Below, piece by piece: positions 61,009 through 64,000 of a DNA stretch of 64,000 bases. How positions within the stretch are numbered: the stretch's first letter is position 1; each line of letters begins with the position of its first letter. Below the pieces are notes generated by a model. The model did not search any database. It had not been told where the DNA came from and was given only the letters and a program-made list of their open reading frames with translations. The stretch is taken from the NCBI RefSeq assembly GCF_014650755.1, contig NZ_BMVO01000002.1, positions 124,001 through 188,000 of the forward strand. The letters are read 5' to 3'. The position numbers were made by a program, and so were the translations under genes. The DNA comes from Streptomyces chryseus (GTDB lineage Bacteria; Actinomycetota; Actinomycetes; Streptomycetales; Streptomycetaceae).

Positions 61009-62520
61009 ATGACCGTACGGCGAGTAATGGGCATCGAGACGGAGTACGGGATCTCCGTCCCCGGCCATCCCAACGCCAATGCCATGCTCACCTCGTCCCA
61101 GATCGTCAACGCCTACGCGGCGGCGATGCACCGGGCGCGCCGCGCCCGCTGGGACTTCGAGGAGGAGAATCCGCTGCGGGACGCGCGAGGCTTCGACCTC
61201 GCCCGGGAGGCCGCCGACAACAGTCAGCTCACCGATGAGGACATCGGCCTGGCCAATGTCATCCTCACGAACGGCGCGCGGCTGTACGTCGACCACGCGC
61301 ACCCCGAATACAGCTCCCCGGAGGTGACCAACCCGCTGGACGCGGTCCTGTGGGACAAGGCCGGCGAGCGGATCATGGCGGAGGCCGCCGAGCGGGCGGC
61401 GCAGCTGCCCGGCGCCCAGCCGATCCACCTCTACAAGAACAACACCGACAACAAGGGCGCGTCCTACGGCACGCACGAGAACTACCTGATGAAGCGGGAG
61501 ACCCCCTTCTCGGACATCGTGCGCCACCTGACGCCGTTCTTCGTGTCCCGGCAGGTCGTCACGGGCGCCGGCCGGGTGGGCATCGGCCAGGACGGCCACG
61601 AGCACGGCTTCCAGATCAGCCAGCGCGCGGACTATTTCGAGGTCGAGGTCGGCCTGGAGACCACGCTCAAGCGCCCCATCATCAACACCCGGGACGAGCC
61701 GCACTCCGACGCGGAGAAGTACCGCAGGCTGCACGTCATCATCGGGGACGCGAACCTCTCCGAGATCTCGACGTACCTCAAGCTGGGCACGACGTCGCTG
61801 GTGCTGTCCATGATCGAGGACGGCTTCATCAATGTCGACCTGGCGATCGACCAGCCGGTACGCACCCTGCACCAGGTCTCGCACGACCCGACGCTGGAGC
61901 GGCTGATCACGCTGCGCAGCGGCCGGACACTCACCGCTGTCCAGCTGCAGATGGAGTACTTCGAACTGGCGCGCAAATACGTCGAGGAGCGGTTCGGCGT
62001 CGACGCGGACGACCAGACCAAGGACGTCCTGGGGCGCTGGGAGGACGTGCTGAACCGCCTGGAGAACGACCCGATGAGCCTGTCGGGGGAGCTGGACTGG
62101 ATCGCCAAGCGAGAACTCCTCGAGGGCTACCGCAGGCGCGACAGCCTCGACTGGGACGCCCCCAGGCTCCATCTGGTGGACCTGCAGTACGCCGACGTAC
62201 GCCCCGAGAAGGGCCTGTACAACCGCCTGGCGGCCCGCGGGAAGATGAAGCGGCTGCTGGACGAGGACACGGTGCTGCGGGCCTCGACGAAGCCACCAGA
62301 GGACACCAGGGCCTATTTCCGCGGGCGCTGCCTGGAGCAGTACGCCGACGACGTCGCGGCGGCCTCCTGGGACTCGGTGATCTTCGATCTGCCCGGCCGG
62401 GACTCGCTCCAGCGCGTCCCCACGCTGGAACCGTTGCGGGGTACACGTAATCACGTCAAGGAGCTCCTCGACCGGTGCAGGACGGCGGAAGACCTGGTCC
62501 GCGTGCTTTCGGGCGGCTGA
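61009..62520 (+). CDS. dop: Depupylase / Pup deamidase
   Basis: A 503-residue relative of glutamine synthetase. [15 protein letters not shown] carries the metal-binding glutamates; [15 protein letters not shown] carries the catalytic aspartate. The long insert [30 protein letters not shown] is the Dop loop, absent from PafA, so this is Dop and not the ligase. It removes Pup from substrates. As Pup here ends in Glu, deamidation is not needed. AAGGAGG precedes the ATG. Confidence 0.96.
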   Translation: MTVRRVMGIETEYGISVPGHPNANAMLTSSQIVNAYAAAMHRARRARWDFEEENPLRDARGFDLAREAADNSQLTDEDIGLANVILTNGARLYVDHAHPEYSSPEVTNPLDAVLWDKAGERIMAEAAERAAQLPGAQPIHLYKNNTDNKGASYGTHENYLMKRETPFSDIVRHLTPFFVSRQVVTGAGRVGIGQDGHEHGFQISQRADYFEVEVGLETTLKRPIINTRDEPHSDAEKYRRLHVIIGDANLSEISTYLKLGTTSLVLSMIEDGFINVDLAIDQPVRTLHQVSHDPTLERLITLRSGRTLTAVQLQMEYFELARKYVEERFGVDADDQTKDVLGRWEDVLNRLENDPMSLSGELDWIAKRELLEGYRRRDSLDWDAPRLHLVDLQYADVRPEKGLYNRLAARGKMKRLLDEDTVLRASTKPPEDTRAYFRGRCLEQYADDVAAASWDSVIFDLPGRDSLQRVPTLEPLRGTRNHVKELLDRCRTAEDLVRVLSGG

Positions 62521-62583
62521 AAGGGGCGCCGGGTGGGAATCATCGAGATGGTCCCCACGCGTTGTGAAAGTACGGCGCGGATG

Positions 62584-62607
62584 TCAGACCCCGCTTGTAG
62601 GGTCTGA
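62584..62607 (+). promoter_or_regulatory. Hairpin in the pup upstream region
   Basis: Eight-base arms TCAGACCC and GGGTCTGA (62584-62591, 62600-62607), loop of eight. TAGGGT at 62598-62603, within the right arm, resembles the -10 proposed for arc. It lies about 40 bp before pup. Confidence 0.4.
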
Positions 62608-62645
62608 TCAAGGACATCGAACCGAGCGAGCGGGGTGAGGTAGAG

Positions 62646-62864
62646 ATGGCGACCAAGGACACCGACGGCGGACAGCAGAAGGCGACGCGTTCCACCGGGG
62701 AGGCCGAGGAGACCGCGCAGGACGCGCAGGCTTCCGAGGACCTCAAGGAGCGCCAGGAGAAGCTGTCGGACGACGTCGACTCGGTACTCGACGAAATCGA
62801 CGACGTGCTCGAGGAGAACGCGGAGGACTTCGTGCGCTCCTTCGTCCAAAAGGGCGGCGAGTAG
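62646..62864 (+). CDS. pup: Prokaryotic ubiquitin-like protein Pup
   Basis: A 72-residue disordered, acidic protein. The central and C-terminal part (LKERQEKLSDDVDSVLDEIDDVLEENAEDFVRSFVQ) forms a helix when bound to Arc or the ligase. The protein ends in GGE, so the terminal residue is already glutamate and can be joined to lysines by PafA without prior deamidation. GAGGTAGAG precedes the ATG. It lies between dop and prcB, with a hairpin on each side. Confidence 0.97.
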   Translation: MATKDTDGGQQKATRSTGEAEETAQDAQASEDLKERQEKLSDDVDSVLDEIDDVLEENAEDFVRSFVQKGGE

Positions 62865-62874
62865 AGCCGGTTGT

Positions 62875-62917
62875 CCGTCCCGGTGGCCGTGGACCGAGGT
62901 CCGGCACACCGGGACGG
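62875..62917 (+). terminator. Hairpin between pup and prcB (terminator or attenuator)
   Basis: An 11-bp outer stem CCGTCCCGGTG/CACCGGGACGG, with an inner GGAC/GTCC stem. No T run. It could reduce read-through so that pup is made in excess of the protease subunits. Confidence 0.6.
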
Positions 62918-63011
62918 ATGACCGGCCACCGTAGGGGTATCGTCCCTGCACAGTTCGCAAGATCGGCCCGGCCTCCCAGTGGCGGGCCGCCGCCTACCCG
63001 GAAGGAAACGC

Positions 63012-63857
63012 GTGGAAGCCAACCCTCGTAGCACCGGGCGTCTGCCGGCTGCCTTCCTGACGCCGGGCTCGTCGTCGTTCATGGACTTCCTGGGCGACCA
63101 TGCGCCCGAGATGCTGCCGGGAAGGCGCGTCCTGCCGCCCGTCAAGGGCGTCATAGAGGCTCCGCACGGCACGACGATCGTCGCCGCCGCGTTCCCCGGC
63201 GGCGTGGTGCTCGCCGGCGACCGGCGGGCCACCATGGGCAACATGATCGCGCAGCGGGACATCGAGAAGGTGTTCCCCGCCGACGAGTACTCGGCGGTGG
63301 GCATCGCCGGGACCGCCGGCCTGGCGGTGGAGATGGTCAGGCTCTTCCAGCTGGAGCTGGAGCACTTCGAGAAGGTGGAAGGCGCCCAGCTCTCCCTGGA
63401 GGGCAAGGCGAACCGGCTCTCCACGATGATCCGCAGCAACCTCGGCATGGCGATGCAGGGCCTGGCCGTCGTCCCGCTCTTCGCGGGCTGGGACGTCGAC
63501 CGCGAGAAGGGCCGCATCTTCTCGTACGACGTGACGGGCGGCCGCTCCGAGGAGCAGGGCTACGCGGCGACGGGCTCCGGCTCCATCTTCGCCCGCGGCT
63601 CGATGAAGAAGCTCTACCGCGACGACCTGACGGAGCAGCAGACCACCACGCTGGTCGTCCAGGCGCTGTACGACGCCGCCGACGACGACTCGGCGACCGG
63701 CGGCCCGGACGTGGCCCGCCGGATCTATCCGATCGTCACCGTGATCACCGAAGAGGGCTTCCGGCGGCTCACCGAGGCGGAGTCCTCGGAGCTGGCCCGC
63801 TCGATCCTGGAGCGGCGGCTGGAGCGGCCCGACGGTCCCCGGGCCGCGCTCCTCTGA
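63012..63857 (+). CDS. prcB: Proteasome 20S beta subunit
   Basis: A 281-residue Ntn hydrolase precursor. Residues 1-53 are the propeptide, ending APHG. Thr54 begins the mature chain (TTIVAAAF) and is the catalytic nucleophile. Lysine and aspartate of the active site are in the [21 protein letters not shown] region, and the [15 protein letters not shown] segment is typical. It forms the two inner rings of the 20S core and hydrolyses unfolded chains. GTG 63012 has GAAGGAAA upstream. Confidence 0.96.
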   Translation: MEANPRSTGRLPAAFLTPGSSSFMDFLGDHAPEMLPGRRVLPPVKGVIEAPHGTTIVAAAFPGGVVLAGDRRATMGNMIAQRDIEKVFPADEYSAVGIAGTAGLAVEMVRLFQLELEHFEKVEGAQLSLEGKANRLSTMIRSNLGMAMQGLAVVPLFAGWDVDREKGRIFSYDVTGGRSEEQGYAATGSGSIFARGSMKKLYRDDLTEQQTTTLVVQALYDAADDDSATGGPDVARRIYPIVTVITEEGFRRLTEAESSELARSILERRLERPDGPRAALL

Positions 63858-63910
63858 CGGCTCCTGTCCTCGGAATCCACGTGACAACGACAGAAAGGGA
63901 CGGATAGCCG

Positions 63911-64000
63911 GTGTCGACGCCGTTCTATGTCTCACCCCAGCAGGCCATGGCCGACCGGGCGGAATACGCCCGGAAGGGCATCGCCCGCGGTCGCAGCCTT
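63911..64000 (+). CDS. prcA: Proteasome 20S alpha subunit, N-terminal part
   Basis: The first 30 codons are seen, cut by the window end: [29 protein letters not shown]. This is the alpha-subunit N-terminus, with the [24 protein letters not shown] gate segment that controls entry to the core and docks Arc. GTG 63911 has AAAGGGACGG upstream, 53 bp after prcB. Confidence 0.92.
   Translation, partial: MSTPFYVSPQQAMADRAEYARKGIARGRSL

Noticed and set aside
61009..62520. Pup ligase PafA
   Set aside because: The Dop-specific loop after the first strand is present, and the gene lies directly before pup as dop does.

Overview
The window looks like chromosomal core DNA of a Streptomyces species. The DNA is very GC-rich. 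It carries a short and a long chaplin side by side, mycothiol biosynthesis and mycothiol-dependent formaldehyde genes, a gylR-glpF-glpK-glpD glycerol operon and an arc-dop-pup-prcB-prcA Pup-proteasome cluster. Several genes also appear to be transcribed without leaders. The gene order resembles what I remember of the S. coelicolor SCO1640-SCO1690 region; that is recollection, not a comparison made here. There is no phage, IS, CRISPR or rRNA, and I saw no clear sign of recent transfer.

Layout. 1-4.9 kb: an acyl-CoA catabolic module (tail of an acyl-CoA synthetase, TetR regulator, ACAD11-like acyl-CoA dehydrogenase, sugar-kinase-like phosphotransferase, metallo-beta-lactamase-fold hydrolase), then a 98-residue protein with 27 histidines. 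5-10.5 kb: two DUF202 membrane proteins, NUDIX hydrolase, FAD dehydrogenase, ASCH protein and unknowns. 10.5-24.6 kb: an amino-acid/amine permease; a sulfite-oxidase-fold protein with a cytochrome b; the gluconate genes gntR/gntK/gntP; a FadR-type regulator with an amino-acid permease; a TetR-permease-amidohydrolase group; and a mycothiol-dependent formaldehyde detoxification pair.

24.6-34.4 kb: tRNA-Leu(GAG), an M20 peptidase, chpH-like and chpC-like chaplins, DUF5703, a large RecD2-like protein whose ATP-binding motif is lost, an aldo/keto reductase, an F420-type LLM oxidoreductase and a ferritin-like protein. 34.4-40.2 kb: CorA, histidine phosphatase, DUF3090, an SCO1664-family kinase-like protein, mshC and a PAC2 protein. 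40.3-49.9 kb: the glycerol operon with its regulator, methionine synthase metH and a HAD phosphatase.

50-64 kb: two tandem oligopeptide-type binding lipoproteins without transporter genes, a response regulator without a kinase, a RecB-type nuclease, an M50 protease, tRNA methyltransferase trmI, a secreted protein, a ferredoxin and the proteasome cluster, cut by the window end inside prcA.

Recurring themes are mycothiol metabolism (mshC, mscR), one-carbon and C3 metabolism (metH, formaldehyde oxidation, glycerol, gluconate) and protein quality control (arc/dop/pup/prcBA, M50, PAC2). Many transcription units are short, with perfect hairpins at their ends and readable palindromic operators at their starts.
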